Assembly: GCF_026914265.1 (NCBI RefSeq)
Contig: NC_069123.1
Location: 48,182,949 to 48,246,948 of the forward strand
Direction: 5' to 3'
Length of the DNA: 64,000 nt
DNA from: Mya arenaria
Lineage: Eukaryota; Mollusca; Bivalvia; Myida; Myidae
Of the stretch, positions 33,567-45,400 are shown one piece after another (the stretch's first letter is position 1; each line of letters begins with the position of its first letter). A model generated the notes under the pieces. It worked only from the letters and a program-made list of their open reading frames with translations. It was not told where the DNA came from and ran no database searches. A program made the position numbers and the translations under genes.

Positions 33567-34229
33567 CAAGCAACACTTACATCGCTGTAACCGATATCTC
33601 ATCCATCAGCTTGTCATGAAACACAACACAGTCCCTCTGCAGCAAAAAGTGTATTGGAAATATTGTAATGGTTAAAGTAATCATTTGTCGTTCATCTCCA
33701 TAATTGCTGTAATCTGATTTACCACGTAAGAGTCTAGCTTGTTAAACCTCATTCCCCTTCCCACTGTTCATTAGGCCCGCTATAAACATGTTCATAACAA
33801 ATAACACAGAGAAAAATGGAAACATTAGATTAACGGACCTTTTATGACTTCCGCTCGTCCGCACAAACATATCATTGCAAATACTATAAAATGAGGCCCC
33901 TGATTTCCCGTGAAACCTAAGACATTACGCAATCGGAAACAGAATCAACTTTATATACTACCATGTCATAACGACAATGACCCACCACATATATTTGCAC
34001 GTCCCCTTTTATCCAAATTGGATGCCGGACTTGGAACGGTGACCAAGACTACGAGTTAGGAGGTACACACATTTATTATGCTGTTGATTTATTGAGTAGT
34101 ACATTTCACATAGTTTCATCCCTTTCATTAAAGTATGTGGGATGTTCGAACCTTGAATCAAGTACTGTGACATTGTCGTCGGACTGACGCGATACTAACA
34201 CAGATTCCTGTTGACCCACTTTGTCTGTT

Positions 34230-36035
34230 AAAAAGGTTTCAAAAATGCCTTATGTGTCGGGTAAAATATTTTGTTGTCAATGATAATTTTGAAAGCAAAT
34301 GCTGTATATTTAAATTAGCAATATGAATCCCGGGCAGTTTAAAGTTAAATGAAGTATGATTGTTTTGAAGTTTGCTCCCTATTTTAGATGTTGATTTAAT
34401 TATACTTTCAGTAATTGGTATTGAATTCTGATCATTTTCATCTGTAAAATTATTATTTATTTTGTCATTTACCAAGTAAGAGAAATTGTCACATGATCAG
34501 CTGAAATTATTGCAAGTATTGCACAAATTGTTAAATATATCAAATTTATTTTTATTAAGCATAACGAAAGTGTTTGTCCGCGTTATTCTAATTTCTCCCA
34601 GTATTCTGGAAATTTTGGTAGCAATTATTTCTGCTATTTACAGTATTCCACACATTGTTGTTTACAGCAGGTAACAGAGGCTGCCTACAAATGTAACTTG
34701 GACCTATGTTTGATGGACTTAGCTGTTGGTAGCCATTAAGAAGTGTCCATTATCCAGCCGCTGAAAATCAAGTCGGCTTGGAGCCTCCTAATAACCACAA
34801 GAAAAAGGCACATCACTGGATTGGTGCCATTTAGCTTCCTGTTGTAGGCTCCTTTAGCAAGGGAAATTAGAGTTCAAACCAGAGGTGTTTTGATGCACAT
34901 TTAGTATATTTGGATATCCACCGGGTCTGCAATGGCGTAGGTTTCGTTGACCGGGTATTTCAGCATGACCAACCGAACATTCTCCATGTTTACCTTGACG
35001 CAAAGGTAGTCGGTCCGTAACATCATGGGGACCAATGAATATTTGCTAATTTTTCCTCTGCTGTTGGTCACTAAGGTGTGTAACCGGAAGCTCTCCATAA
35101 TCGACACATTGGAAGTCTGTTCGGCCGTTGTTATCATAGTTGTCACTGAACAGGCCTCCATCAAAGCCATATTTCAGACCAGGTTGGTCATTGAGCTCCT
35201 GGTAGTATCCGGGTAAGTGTTCATTTCCGCTCAGTTGAACGCCGCGTCAGCTTCGAATCTCTTGTGATTTACTGGAAGTTGACCACAACTGCCTTGTTGC
35301 AAATATGATTGGCTGGAACGATTATCGTAGCGTTGAGACATGCCTCTGTGTCCGCCTCGTTGCAGTTCCTGCTGGCCACTAAGCTGCTGGTGCTTACCCG
35401 CAAGTTGTCCTCTTTTTCATAAGTCGTTTCCATGTCCGGTAACTATTTGGAATACATCCGGGCATTGCTGTTTTGAAACACTTCTGGGTATATCTTTATT
35501 TTCCTTGAGTTTGATGATAGGAATGGCATTGTGCATTGTTCTCACAAGAAAACTGGAGCCCGTTCTGTTTAAATGTATTCCGTCATGACTTTAATAGTTC
35601 TGTGCCTTAATTCCGTTTTTGTCTATGAACCATTTAGTTCAAACATATTTTATTCAGTTCGTATATACAAAAATAACAGTACAGCAATAGTATGATGAAA
35701 TGGATCGGAAAACAAGCAATGTAATTTAATATTAATTCCTTTCTATGAACCATTTGAAAACTTCAGTTATTGAAAAGTTTAATGATTTCGCTAGTTTAAC
35801 TACTATTTCATTAAACTTACCGATATGTTTCATTTGAGTATCAGATCTTTGGGCAATTGTTGAAATGTGAACGTCACATGACAACATCAATGCGATCCAG
35901 ATTCCTTTAGGCCTATAGTTGGTCCAGCGATTTCCCTCGCATGACGTCCTTTCCGCCAATATACACAACAACCTTTTTGTACACGTCCCTTTCAAGTTCA
36001 TTTAATTTCTTTTCGACCGTGTCGATTACTGCACC
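34230..36035 (-). mobile_element. LINE fragment: ORF1 esterase plus start of endonuclease
   Basis: The minus strand carries an ORF1-like remnant with GNRWTNYRPKGIW, DVHISTIAQRSDTQMKHIG and KFNEIVVKLAKSLNF. After a nested insertion comes DGIHLNRTGSSFLVRT. The DGIHLN word matches the DxxH block of SGNH-type esterases known in ORF1 of some CR1/L2-type LINEs. Further down, 34239-34475 has GIHIANLNIQHLLSKL, the opening of an APE endonuclease. The rest of ORF2 is missing. Several frame breaks are present. The fragment fills the gap between GPCR units 3 and 4. Confidence 0.65.
35622..35755 (-). mobile_element. Short interspersed element, copy 2, with 14-bp target duplication
   Basis: A 106-bp insert (35636-35741) in the LINE ORF1 remnant is flanked by perfect 14-bp direct repeats tctatgaaccattt at 35622-35635 and 35742-35755. 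The minus strand of the insert ends gaataaaatatgtttgaact. The insert matches the block at 5842-5985. A long target duplication and an A-rich tail point to LINE-driven insertion of a truncated LINE or SINE. Confidence 0.8.
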
Positions 36036-37676
36036 TTTCATCTATATAATACAGCATTACTACATGACGATTATGCCACAAAAAATAGAAGCGCACGCGT
36101 TCTTATTCTTTAGATTTAATAGTTCCCTATAATTCATACTTCCCATGAAAAAGTGATAATCGATAACATACATGCATCAAACAGTTCATAATATGCCTAG
36201 GTGTAAACTCGATTCTATTTTACTTTATTTAATAACATATTCATAGCCTTAAGGCTTTACTGGCCAAGGTATTCTGATTTGTGTGAGTTAAATGATGTCA
36301 CTAGGCAGTTAAATTCAGTGTAAACGCTCATAATTATTGTTTCTTGAAAACAATCACAGTTTACGTAGCGACAATTGAAATTATATTGGGAGGCCCGCCT
36401 AAGTGGCTATACAAAGACACACCATTTTAAAGCGTATAAAATAAATGGGCATTGTACGAAATGTTTTAGGCTGGCGATTCTACATCCCTTAAATAAACAC
36501 TTCATAAATAAATATCTTCTTCAGTGTTGACAAAAAAAACATCAGACATAAAAATTTGCAAGTTCTGGCATAGCTTCCTTTACCACAGTGTTACGTTTTG
36601 ACCTTTAAAGTAATATGCAAAAATAAATCCATGCATTTGTTGATCAGTTTCCTTATTGTTTACACCTAGAACCACAGCAGTATGGATAAACAATTGTTTT
36701 ATTCAAAACAATTATGTCATTCGGTCAATGGGATGTACTTTTAAAATATTAAAAAGGGTCTTATGGTACGTTAATTAATTCAGTATGATACCAATTATTA
36801 ACATGCGTTTTATATATATATTCTAGTCATGTTGTTGCACATCTTGTATCCTGATTAAGTAATGAAACGAGTTTAGCGTTGAGTTATTAATAAATACTTA
36901 TTACCAGGTTACCCTCTCTATATTCAGATTGAGAATGCCACTGATATTTTTTTAAGTTTGATCGATGCAAATAATTCATAGTTGTTATACTTTAAATTCG
37001 GTCCTATACCTGTACTCAATGATAATTTTTAAACAACATCAACTGTAACCGATAAATGCCTGTCATAACCTAAGAAAAGGCACTGTAAGTTGGTGATGTT
37101 TTGATACAATTAGCAAGTTTCATAACAGTAACTGATAAAGCTATATGTACTAGAATATATGAACATTGCTTTCATTTCGGAAGTTAATTGCGAGTTTAAA
37201 GTTACATATAACCCGATATCGCCTAGTTACTGTTGTTTATAGATACAAACTATGAATTACGACTGAATTGAAGTGTGTTGACGTTTTGATTATTTGTAGT
37301 AGGTGAAGTAAGACGGGGTATATTAATCAACACACATATATTTTCAAAGTAATCTAGAATGAGCTATTTTGATCGGTTCCTTACCAAGATTTATTAAAGC
37401 TTTGTCCGCTTGCTTTCAAATTTAATTCGCACTATTCTAAGCCACATGACACCGTACGTCCCATTTAGTAACTACCGCCCATTAATTATTTTAAAATGTC
37501 AAACTATAGTTCATGAACGCAAAAACTACTGACAGGGAGAGGAATAATGACATAACTTTCAAGAAAGGTTACTGGAGCAAGCGGTGTCCGACCAGGTTGA
37601 ACAGATTGTGTAGATACAATACAGCTTCGCAGAGTAACTTCTACCCTTAGGAACATTTGGTTTTCAGTGTACATGT

Positions 37677-37955
37677 ATGGTCATGTGGTCGAGATACAGT
37701 GTACAACATTTGTCTCCCACCATGGTCACATCTACACCAAATGTCGCACAATCAACATTACATGTCATAAAAATAGTCCATTCGCCTCACTGTTATAAAT
37801 GTTGGAATTGCGTGTTGCATATGCAATATTCTGGGATTTCTGAGCGTAAATCCAGCAAGCAGATGCTACCATTAGTGTTAAGGACAGGCTGTGTAAATTT
37901 TGTTTCAATGATGTATGGTATGCACAATGTGGTGGTGACAAAAAAGTACTCATAA
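37677..37955 (+). other. Duplicated open frame of unknown status (unit 4)
   Basis: Shorter counterpart of the frames at 24215 and 29398. It starts within the single copy of the 62-bp motif and keeps VIKIVHSPHCYKCWNCVLH and the HNVVVTKKYS ending. Confidence 0.25.
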
Positions 37956-38603
37956 TCTTCTTTAAGAAAATATTGAATGATAACTTTATTCCAAAATCGT
38001 CGGATAAATGTACCATATACAGCTACGTTGTACATGAGTACCATTTGTTGATGGATTGTTATCTGCGATAAATAAATAAGAAGATATAACAGAATTATAT
38101 CAAATATGCAATACACAGTTCAACGTATGCAGTCTGAATTGTTAGTTTTGTAAGAAACTAAGCAGCATTCATACATGACGCTTTTGAAGTAAGAAAAAAC
38201 TAGTGTCAGCGTAATCTAATCCTGGAGATTTTTGTCTTTTTTTGTAAAGATACTATGACAATTACGAACAATCTGGACGTTTTCGATAAACAAGGTATAA
38301 AATAGAATATATAATGTACACATACAACTCTACTATAGTTATAGTTTGACTTTATGCTAGTAAACGGGACATTACGTACAGTATATATACATGCAACAAT
38401 GTGGAAGTATATATCTGTTAGTATACTATATGTTTTGTAAAAGATTAGTAAAATCGTCAACAAACGCTTTTTATTCTTATTTGTCATATTTCATTTTGAG
38501 CTGAAATAGTTTAGTAATAATTAAAGATAATATGTTATTATACATGTATCTTCTTGTATATTTGAAATTGATTAAACTTGATTTTACATTTTAAATTTAA
38601 AAA

Positions 38604-38648
<45 letters not shown>

Positions 38649-38849
38649 GCATTACTTGTTGTTTCTTATATGGGTGTATTGTCTCTGGCAACATGTGTGA
38701 AAGATTCCTGTGAATATCTTGAACAGTTTTTGAGTTCTGGCAAAGGTTTATCTTTTTTTACACCCCGCCACAGACGACGACGTCACCAAGGCTACCAAAA
38801 TAACCAGAATCTATCTTCGAAAGGCATTCATTTATTCACTTTGGTTTAA
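38604..38849 (+). CDS. Signal-peptide-like frame starting in an ATG microsatellite (unit 4)
   Basis: About 14 ATG triplets followed by IALLVVSYMGVLSLATCVKD and SCEYLEQFLSSGKGLSF. The basic PRHRRRRHQGYQ stretch is as in unit 3 and the terminus then differs. Two replacements (F to L, A to T) fall in the hydrophobic and cleavage region. Confidence 0.3.
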
Positions 38850-39789
38850 TTTACAAACAAAAACAAGAGTGAAAAATCCTTGAAAATATCTATATTTGGC
38901 ATTAAGTGAACATTCAGTGATTTACAGATCGTGTGAAATAATACTTAAGTGTACCATTTAGAACACATTTCTCAATTATATAAAACTGTGCCCTTTAAGA
39001 GGAATAATAAAATAATGTAGAAGCATAATAAAACGGCACAATCGTCATCACATTTACTGTTCGTTTAGTGTGTAAACTTGTGGCAAGAAAAATCCAAATG
39101 GGTATAAAATGTCCAAACCATATTGATATGATTGGTACAAACTTCCACATAATATTTGCATACAAAACTTTCATGTTCATAGTACGAAACGCTTACGTTT
39201 CGCGTACGTATACATTCTATTTGTTTACATTGTTCAAGCTAAAATCAAACTTGAAATTAAATGTGTTGTAAGTATGGAACTTTTCATTAAATTTGAATAC
39301 ACGTTTACTATATTAACGTGACCATAAGTGTTTTTTTTGTTCTTGGAACGATGGACGGAATTCCTATAACAGTGACGGATTTAGGCGGCTGTCAAACATG
39401 TAGATAATCTTTGACCTGTAACATTCAGTGCAGTACGGTGGCCAGTACCCACACAGCTATGGTAGGTGTAGTAAGTACATTATCACACTGAACGTTTAAA
39501 CTGTCACACGAGTTACCGTCCTGTTTTGTCAACGAATCCCTTTGGCGGTTTTCCTTTAAAGTCTAAGGGTCAAACAGCGACAAGGTCAAGTTGTCAGATG
39601 CTCGAAAAATGTCAACAACAATTATGAATGGAAATTTTAGTCGATATTGATTAACGAGTGAAAGGTTAGCTGTACCTTATTCATTTGTTAAAATGTGTTC
39701 ATATTTAGCAATACCAAGCACAAGTTACGTAAAGTAAGGCTATCGTTTTGTATTCATCAATCCTCCTCTATTCAGTTTTACCAGAATCG

Positions 39790-39795
39790 TTTATT
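39790..39795 (-). terminator. Poly(A) signal, GPCR copy 4
   Basis: AATAAA on the minus strand, about 140 bases beyond the stop, at the conserved position. Confidence 0.5.
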
Positions 39796-39930
39796 CGCCA
39801 ACAATGTTTAACACATATTTTCTCAGTTTCACCAATGGATATGAATCAGTGGTGTTTTTCAATATCAAACTTAAACACTGTTAAAAAGAAAGGAGTTAAC
39901 ACTTCAAATGATTAAATCCAAGCAATTTGT

Positions 39931-40974
39931 TTATATAGTACCGGAAACGTTGGCAGTGCGATTGGCGGACGTGGCCAACACGCGGTCAGACTGAACACGG
40001 GATCTCCAGATCCGGAACAGCCTCTTCACCTCCTCCCGGAACCTGGAGCCCGTTAGGCAGTACAACACGAAGTTGCACGAGTTGTTCGTGTACATGGCGA
40101 GGTTCACGACCGCCCACCAGGGGTCCTGCAGCTGGACAGCGCGTGGCACGTCTGACGGGATCCAATAAGGCTCGCCTATAAGGTAGACCGATACAGGCAG
40201 GGTAAAGATAATGAACATGAAGTTAAGACACACCAATACCACCGACATGTTGGAGGTCTTGTCTCTTGGGGCGTCCTGGTTCGCTGGCCTTATCCCATTT
40301 CCAACTTTTCGCCGACTTTGAAGAAGTTTGTATATGATACATACATTCCCCGCAGACAGTATTGCAAAAGGAACCAGTGAAAACTTACACAAGTCGATCC
40401 ATGTCCATATTTTACCGAAGAAACGAGCATAGCTGTCGTTGACTGGAATGCATGACAAAGTGATCGTCGAATTTCCGTCAATAATTTCAACATCTCCGAA
40501 CCCATACAACAGGTTACAGTTCACCAGTAAAGCCAACAAAACAATGCCGCCAACAGCAGCTTGAGCAAGTCGTTTCGAACAGATCCGTTTGCTTTTGTAT
40601 GGACAAAGTGTCGCGACCAGGCGCTCCACGGTGATAGCATTAAGTGTCCATACCGTCCAGTCCCCAGTGACGTACATGAGCCACCAATGCATCTTGCAGA
40701 TGGCTTCGGACGCGTGTCGGATGTCAAAGTGAAACGTATACTTGACCCATTGGCGTAGAAGACCGATATAAAGCATGCTGAGGTCGCCTGCTGCGAGCGC
40801 CAGCAGGAACACGGTAGATGCGGACCGGTTAAAGCGCGGTTTGGACAGCACGATAATGGTTATGATGTTCCCGATGGTTCCCAGCACAATCAACACTGGG
40901 GAACAGACCTGCCACATGATCACGCCGGCCCGCAGCTCCCACCCCGAACGGAAGGAGCTATAGTCTTCACTCAT
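39931..40974 (-). CDS. Class A GPCR, tandem copy 4
   Basis: Intact 347-residue paralogue. It shares G63 and A341 with copy 3 but V120, C124 and L147 with copy 1. It has the most private changes in and near the membrane: W12, I19, T80, H82, I92, the pair TG at 103-104, N112, D166, L265 and S329. The ERL, FTLP and NFVLY motifs and the disulfide cysteines are kept. W12 replaces an arginine in the extracellular N-terminus and N112 lies inside TM3, so ligand or signalling properties may differ. Confidence 0.93.
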   Translation of the reverse strand: MSEDYSSFRSGWELRAGVIMWQVCSPVLIVLGTIGNIITIIVLSKPRFNRSASTVFLLALAAGDLSMLYIGLLRQWVKYTFHFDIRHASEAICKMHWWLMYVTGDWTVWTLNAITVERLVATLCPYKSKRICSKRLAQAAVGGIVLLALLVNCNLLYGFGDVEIIDGNSTITLSCIPVNDSYARFFGKIWTWIDLCKFSLVPFAILSAGNVCIIYKLLQSRRKVGNGIRPANQDAPRDKTSNMSVVLVCLNFMFIIFTLPVSVYLIGEPYWIPSDVPRAVQLQDPWWAVVNLAMYTNNSCNFVLYCLTGSRFREEVKRLFRIWRSRVQSDRVLATSANRTANVSGTI

Positions 40975-41040
40975 TGTTTACAGTGATAAGCAAGCCCTAG
41001 TTGCACAGTCATATGGATAAATGGCCAGGTCCATCAAGAC

Positions 41041-41047
41041 ATTTATA
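41041..41047 (-). promoter_or_regulatory. TATA box, GPCR copy 4
   Basis: TATAAAT on the minus strand, 67 bases before the ATG, as in the other copies. Confidence 0.65.
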
Positions 41048-41309
41048 CAAGCAGCAATTACATCGCTGTTTCCGATATCCCATCCATAACCTTGTCATGA
41101 AACACAACACAGTCCCTCTGCAGCAATTGTATTGGAAATATTAAAATGATTAAAGTAATCATTTGACTTTCATCTCCATAATTGCTGTAATCTGATTCAC
41201 CACGTGAGAGTCTAGCTTGTTGAACCTCATTCCCCTTCCCACTGTTCATTAGGCCCGCTATAAACATGTTCATAACAAAAAAACATAGAGCAAAATATGA
41301 ACATTAGAT

Positions 41310-43030
41310 TGAAGTTCCTTCGTTTTATAACATTCTAGACCTGAGTGAAGATGAAGTTAGAAAACTTATTTGTCAATTGCAGACGAAATCATGTGATCTT
41401 GACATTCTCCCAACAAAATTGTTGAAATCTTATTTAGGTGAAATGCTACCTTCCATCACGAAGCTAGTTAACATTTCATTGCAAAATGGTGTCTTTCCAA
41501 CGAAATGGAAACAGGCAGTTGTTAGACATTTGCTGAAAAAATCTGGACTTGAACTTGAGTATACCAACTATAGACCTGTTAGTAACCTCTCATTTTTTAT
41601 CCAAATTGATTGAAAAGGCAGTTATGTTGAGACTTAGTGATCATGTATTTTGAAAATAAACTTCTTCCAAAAAATCAATCTGCATATAGACGTCATCATT
41701 TGTGTGAGTCAGCTTTGTTGAGGCTTGTGAAAGACTTGTTGGATGCCATGGAGAAACAGGAAGTAACGGCACTGATTGCAATCGATCTTAGCGCCGCCTT
41801 TGATACTGTGGACCATGACATTCTCCTCGATGTGCTAAACAAGCAGTATGGTGTTTGTGGGTCAGCACTGGACTGAATCAACTTCTATTCACGACCAAGG
41901 AGTTGCCGTGTTAGTGTGAACTCAACCCTGTCCTCAACACGTCAGCTACATTGTAGCGTTCCACAAGACAGTTGTTTAGGACCGTGGTTCTACCTAACTT
42001 ATGCAGGGACACTGTTTGATGTAATTCCACCATCTATTTCACTCTATAGCTTTGCAGATGACCACACTGCGAACAAATGTTTTAAACCAATAGCTTCAAT
42101 ATCTGAAACGCAAGCAATATAGGAATTAGAAAAGTGTGCTGTTACAATCAACAATTGGATGAATGAAAATAAACTTAAAATGAACACTTCAAAAACTGAG
42201 TTTATTATGTTTGGTAGTAGGCAACAGATGTGACGCAAAAACAATTTGCATAGCAGGAGATGAAGTGAAATCAAGAAGCTGTATCAGATATCTTGGAGCA
42301 TTTCTTGACGAAACACTAAATTTCAAAGAGCATGTTAAACGAAAAGTCGAACTGCCATGTTAAGTTATTTCAGAATCAAAAGTATTCGAAAATATCTTAC
42401 CAAATAAGCTGCAGAAACTCTTGTGTTGTCACTAGTAATTTCTCATCTTGACTATTGTAATGTAATCCTCGACGGAAACTAGTTCTGAATCGCAAGAATT
42501 TTGACCGCTCCAAACAAGCTCTTTGTGACCTGCACTGGCTACCAATCAAAGCAAGAATTACATTCAATGTTATGTAGTTCCATTTAATAAGAGAAGGACT
42601 TTTAGTGACTGAAGTTTTTTTTTAGGACCAAAATTGTGGAATAGTTTGCCTCTTAGTATCAGAAACTCAGAGATTGTAGAAACTTTTAAGAAGAAATTGA
42701 AAACACATTACTTTCGAGACTTTTATGCATTATTTTAGAGACTGTAGTGGCTGTGATAGTAACAAAAGTGTATCAAAGAACTGATTTTATTTTTACTTTA
42801 TATCACAATAAGTGCATCATGTGTCCTGAAATGCTTTTTACATTTTCTTAAGTCATGAATTTATTCAGATTGCCTCTTACTTTTTAAGTATTACCAGTTG
42901 AGCAGTATAATGTACATTGCTTCTATTAACCTTCTTTTACTTTTATTTTATTTATTTGTACAACGCCATTGAATATGTTTTACGTAAAAATAGGCGTTTT
43001 ATCAAATTAAAGTGTTTCATGTTTCATGTT
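41310..43030 (+). mobile_element. 5'-truncated LINE inserted in unit 4
   Basis: Plus-strand LINE that begins just before the reverse transcriptase and is broken by several frameshifts. Motifs in order: ILPTKLLKSYL, FPTKWKQAVV and NYRPVSNLS (41377-41613); LLPKNQSAYRRHH and AIDLSAAFDTVDHDILL (41637-41876); YSFADDHTA near 42050; and the C-terminal GPKLWNSLPLSIRNSEIV ending in YALF and a stop at about 42738. The 3' tail ends gtttcatgtttcatgtt. Units 2 and 3 show the uninterrupted site, so the insertion postdates at least the separation of unit 4. No clear target duplication. Confidence 0.8.
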
Positions 43031-43440
43031 CCATCAGACCTTTTATGACTTCCGCTCGTCCGCACAAACATATCATTGCAAATAACATAAAATGAGGCCT
43101 CAGATTACCCGAGAACTTAACTCATTATATAAGGCAGTCGGAAAAGAAGCTACTTTATAAACTATCATGTCTCAACGACAATGACCTACCACATGGGTTT
43201 GCACATGCCCTATTTGCAAATTTGATGCCGGAATTGGAACGGTGACCATGACTACGAGTTAGGAGGTACACACATTTATTATGCTGTTGGTTTATTGAGT
43301 AGTACATTTCACAAAGTTTCATCCCTTTCATTAAAGTATGTAGGATGTTCGAACCTTGAATCAGGTACTGTGACATTGTCGTTGGACTGACGCGATACCA
43401 ACACAGATTCTTGTTGACCCAATGTTCGCCAGTATCCATC

Positions 43441-44879
43441 TATACATTAGCGTTCCTTTTATAACGAAAAAAGTGAACAATTATTATTGTTTCCGTGTGA
43501 TATTTAATGTTTAATGTGAATATCTTTGGGATATATCAACGTGCAGTACAATATTTATGCGAAAAAGTAATACAAATTGAAGTTAATATACAAGTACGGT
43601 TTTGTCATACGGGGCGTGCATAAAATGTTTTCTTACCGATCATGTCAATTACATTAAACCACTCCCGGTTCATATATTCAACTTGTCATACAAGCAGAAT
43701 GTTCATCTTGGCTACAATGTATAAACTAAGGTTCCAGCACCCCAAATCAGTACTTTTCGGGAAACCCATTTAAAGCTTGGCGCGAGCACCTGCACTATTG
43801 TCACGTGCTAGGACTAATGTTTCTAAGTTAATTATTTCACTTAATGCAAACAGAGATGACAAACATGAGGAAATTATAAATACAAAGTATAACGAGACTT
43901 TATGAAGGCACATACTGAATAAAAATAAGAAAAAGGTATCCATCATGTTTAAAGTTGTCGGAAAGAAATTTAACATTGAGTTTTAAATGCTATCAAATTG
44001 CAAGAAAAATTTTAATATTGTCCAGAAGAAACTTTACAAAACAGAAATATCAACATCATGCCAATTATCTAACTCTCCGAAAGACATTGTATATCTGTCA
44101 TATCCTTTAAGGACACATTATGTGAGAAGTATCCAAGTATAATCATGCATAGCAACGTTTACATAATAAACAGTTTTGAACACAACCCAGGTAACTGATA
44201 AATGATATAAAAATGTGTTTAAAAATGTTGACATGTTTCCTTAATTAATTTTCATTTGAACCCGTAAAAAGGTTCAGGAATATGACATAATTCGGTGTAA
44301 AATAAAATACAGGTTTTAATGTTTTTCTCAGATTTAAATTAGCTATATATAGTGCAATTCGGTAGCTATAGTTCTATTGCATCGTGTTTATTTCATACTC
44401 ACGTAAGGGATATTACTCCATCGCCAAGTTTTACAAGGTAGTTTGTGATTTCTGGTTCGTTGTTTTGCACTTAGTAGTTATATGTCTTAAGTTTTCCTTG
44501 CATTATTTTCAATTTAAAACTTTGCTTTAAATGTTTTATAATCACAAACTTGTAGACGCATTTAATGTACTGATATTATTAAACAAATCTTTTAAGATTT
44601 GCGGTACATATAGGGTTACCAATAGTTACTATATATATGTGATAACCGAATTTCATACATGCCTGTCACCATATTTTCAATATAATTTGTCCAGCTGATT
44701 TTATTTTAATTACCGTCATTATGCATATTTAATTATCATAAAGCCAATGATGACAAAGTAAAGTTTTCCAGACAGCTTAAGTATCAAAGGTTGAACTGCC
44801 CAAAACTTAACAAATGTTTCAATGTCAATTTGAAGGTATGTCAAGTATTAGGTTTGGGCTAAAAATGTGTTTCGGAAAA
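43441..44879. other. No gene recognised
   Basis: AT-rich sequence with short frames only. The region right of the last GPCR unit is not shared with the other units. Confidence 0.5.
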
Positions 44880-45400
44880 TTAACTTACCTATTCTATTAA
44901 CTCCAAGTTTCCAAATCCAAAAATCTCTCATCCATAACAAAGTAGTAGTTTAATTATCTTATTAAACATTTCAATTTGCATATCAGTTACGAGGTATAAT
45001 ACATTGCCTTTGCAGCTTGGTGTGTAATACTACGGGGGGGCGGGTAGAGATAAATTATCAAGAACGACACAAATATATTCCAAGGTATTTGTACTCTTTC
45101 ACAGTTTCTATGTATCGTCATTCGACCAGATGAGAATATTACAATATTTTTTATCAGTATTCACCCTTGAATGCCATGTTAGACAGTAGTCTTGTTATGC
45201 ATCTAAACAATCTTGTAAATCATATACAGTATCACAGACAATGGCTGTGACATCATCATACAAAGTAATAAACCATTTAATATATAACAATATCTTACTA
45301 TCACCACTTCCGACCCCTGTTTTCAAGCTAAACAAACTGGTCTCTGACAGTAAGATGACTGAATATTCATTTATTATGAAACACATGCAGTCTTAAACTT
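44880..45400 (-). mobile_element. LINE reverse-transcriptase fragment
   Basis: The minus strand contains SLFSLKTGVGSGDSKILL (compare LKTGVGQGD in LINE reverse transcriptases), then LYDDVTAIVCDTVYDLQDCL in the position of the catalytic FADD box and its helix, then YCLTWHSRVNTDK. The order and spacing fit palm and thumb regions. It is heavily decayed; the catalytic FADD reads LYDD. Limits are approximate. Confidence 0.55.

Larger units (their letters stand above)
29235..34225. repeat. GPCR duplication unit, copy 3 (chimeric)
   Basis: Lacks block A and begins with the middle block. Its left part matches unit 2, including the doubled 62-bp motif. Its 3' flank is present twice: 31142-31707 is of the unit-2 type (ggcagttgtcaaac, gataacctttgacc, gccagatgcatgaaagatg) and 31708-32290 is of the unit-4 type (ggcggctgtcaaac, gataatctttgacc, gtcagatgctcgaaaaatg). 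The receptor and promoter side follow. A further 27-bp doubling (cattaaatttgtatacacgttta) lies near 31230-31280. Confidence 0.88.
36040..43440. repeat. GPCR duplication unit, copy 4
   Basis: Has block A (36040-36920), the middle block with a single copy of the 62-bp motif, a shorter ATG microsatellite, the 3' flank, the receptor and the promoter side. The promoter side is split by a LINE insertion: gaacattagatt (ending near 41309) resumes at cagaccttttatgacttccg (about 43031). Confidence 0.88.

Noticed and set aside
13930-43440. A bacterial-style operon or defence island
   Set aside because: Eukaryotic splice signals, TATA and poly(A) words, LINEs and microsatellites exclude it.
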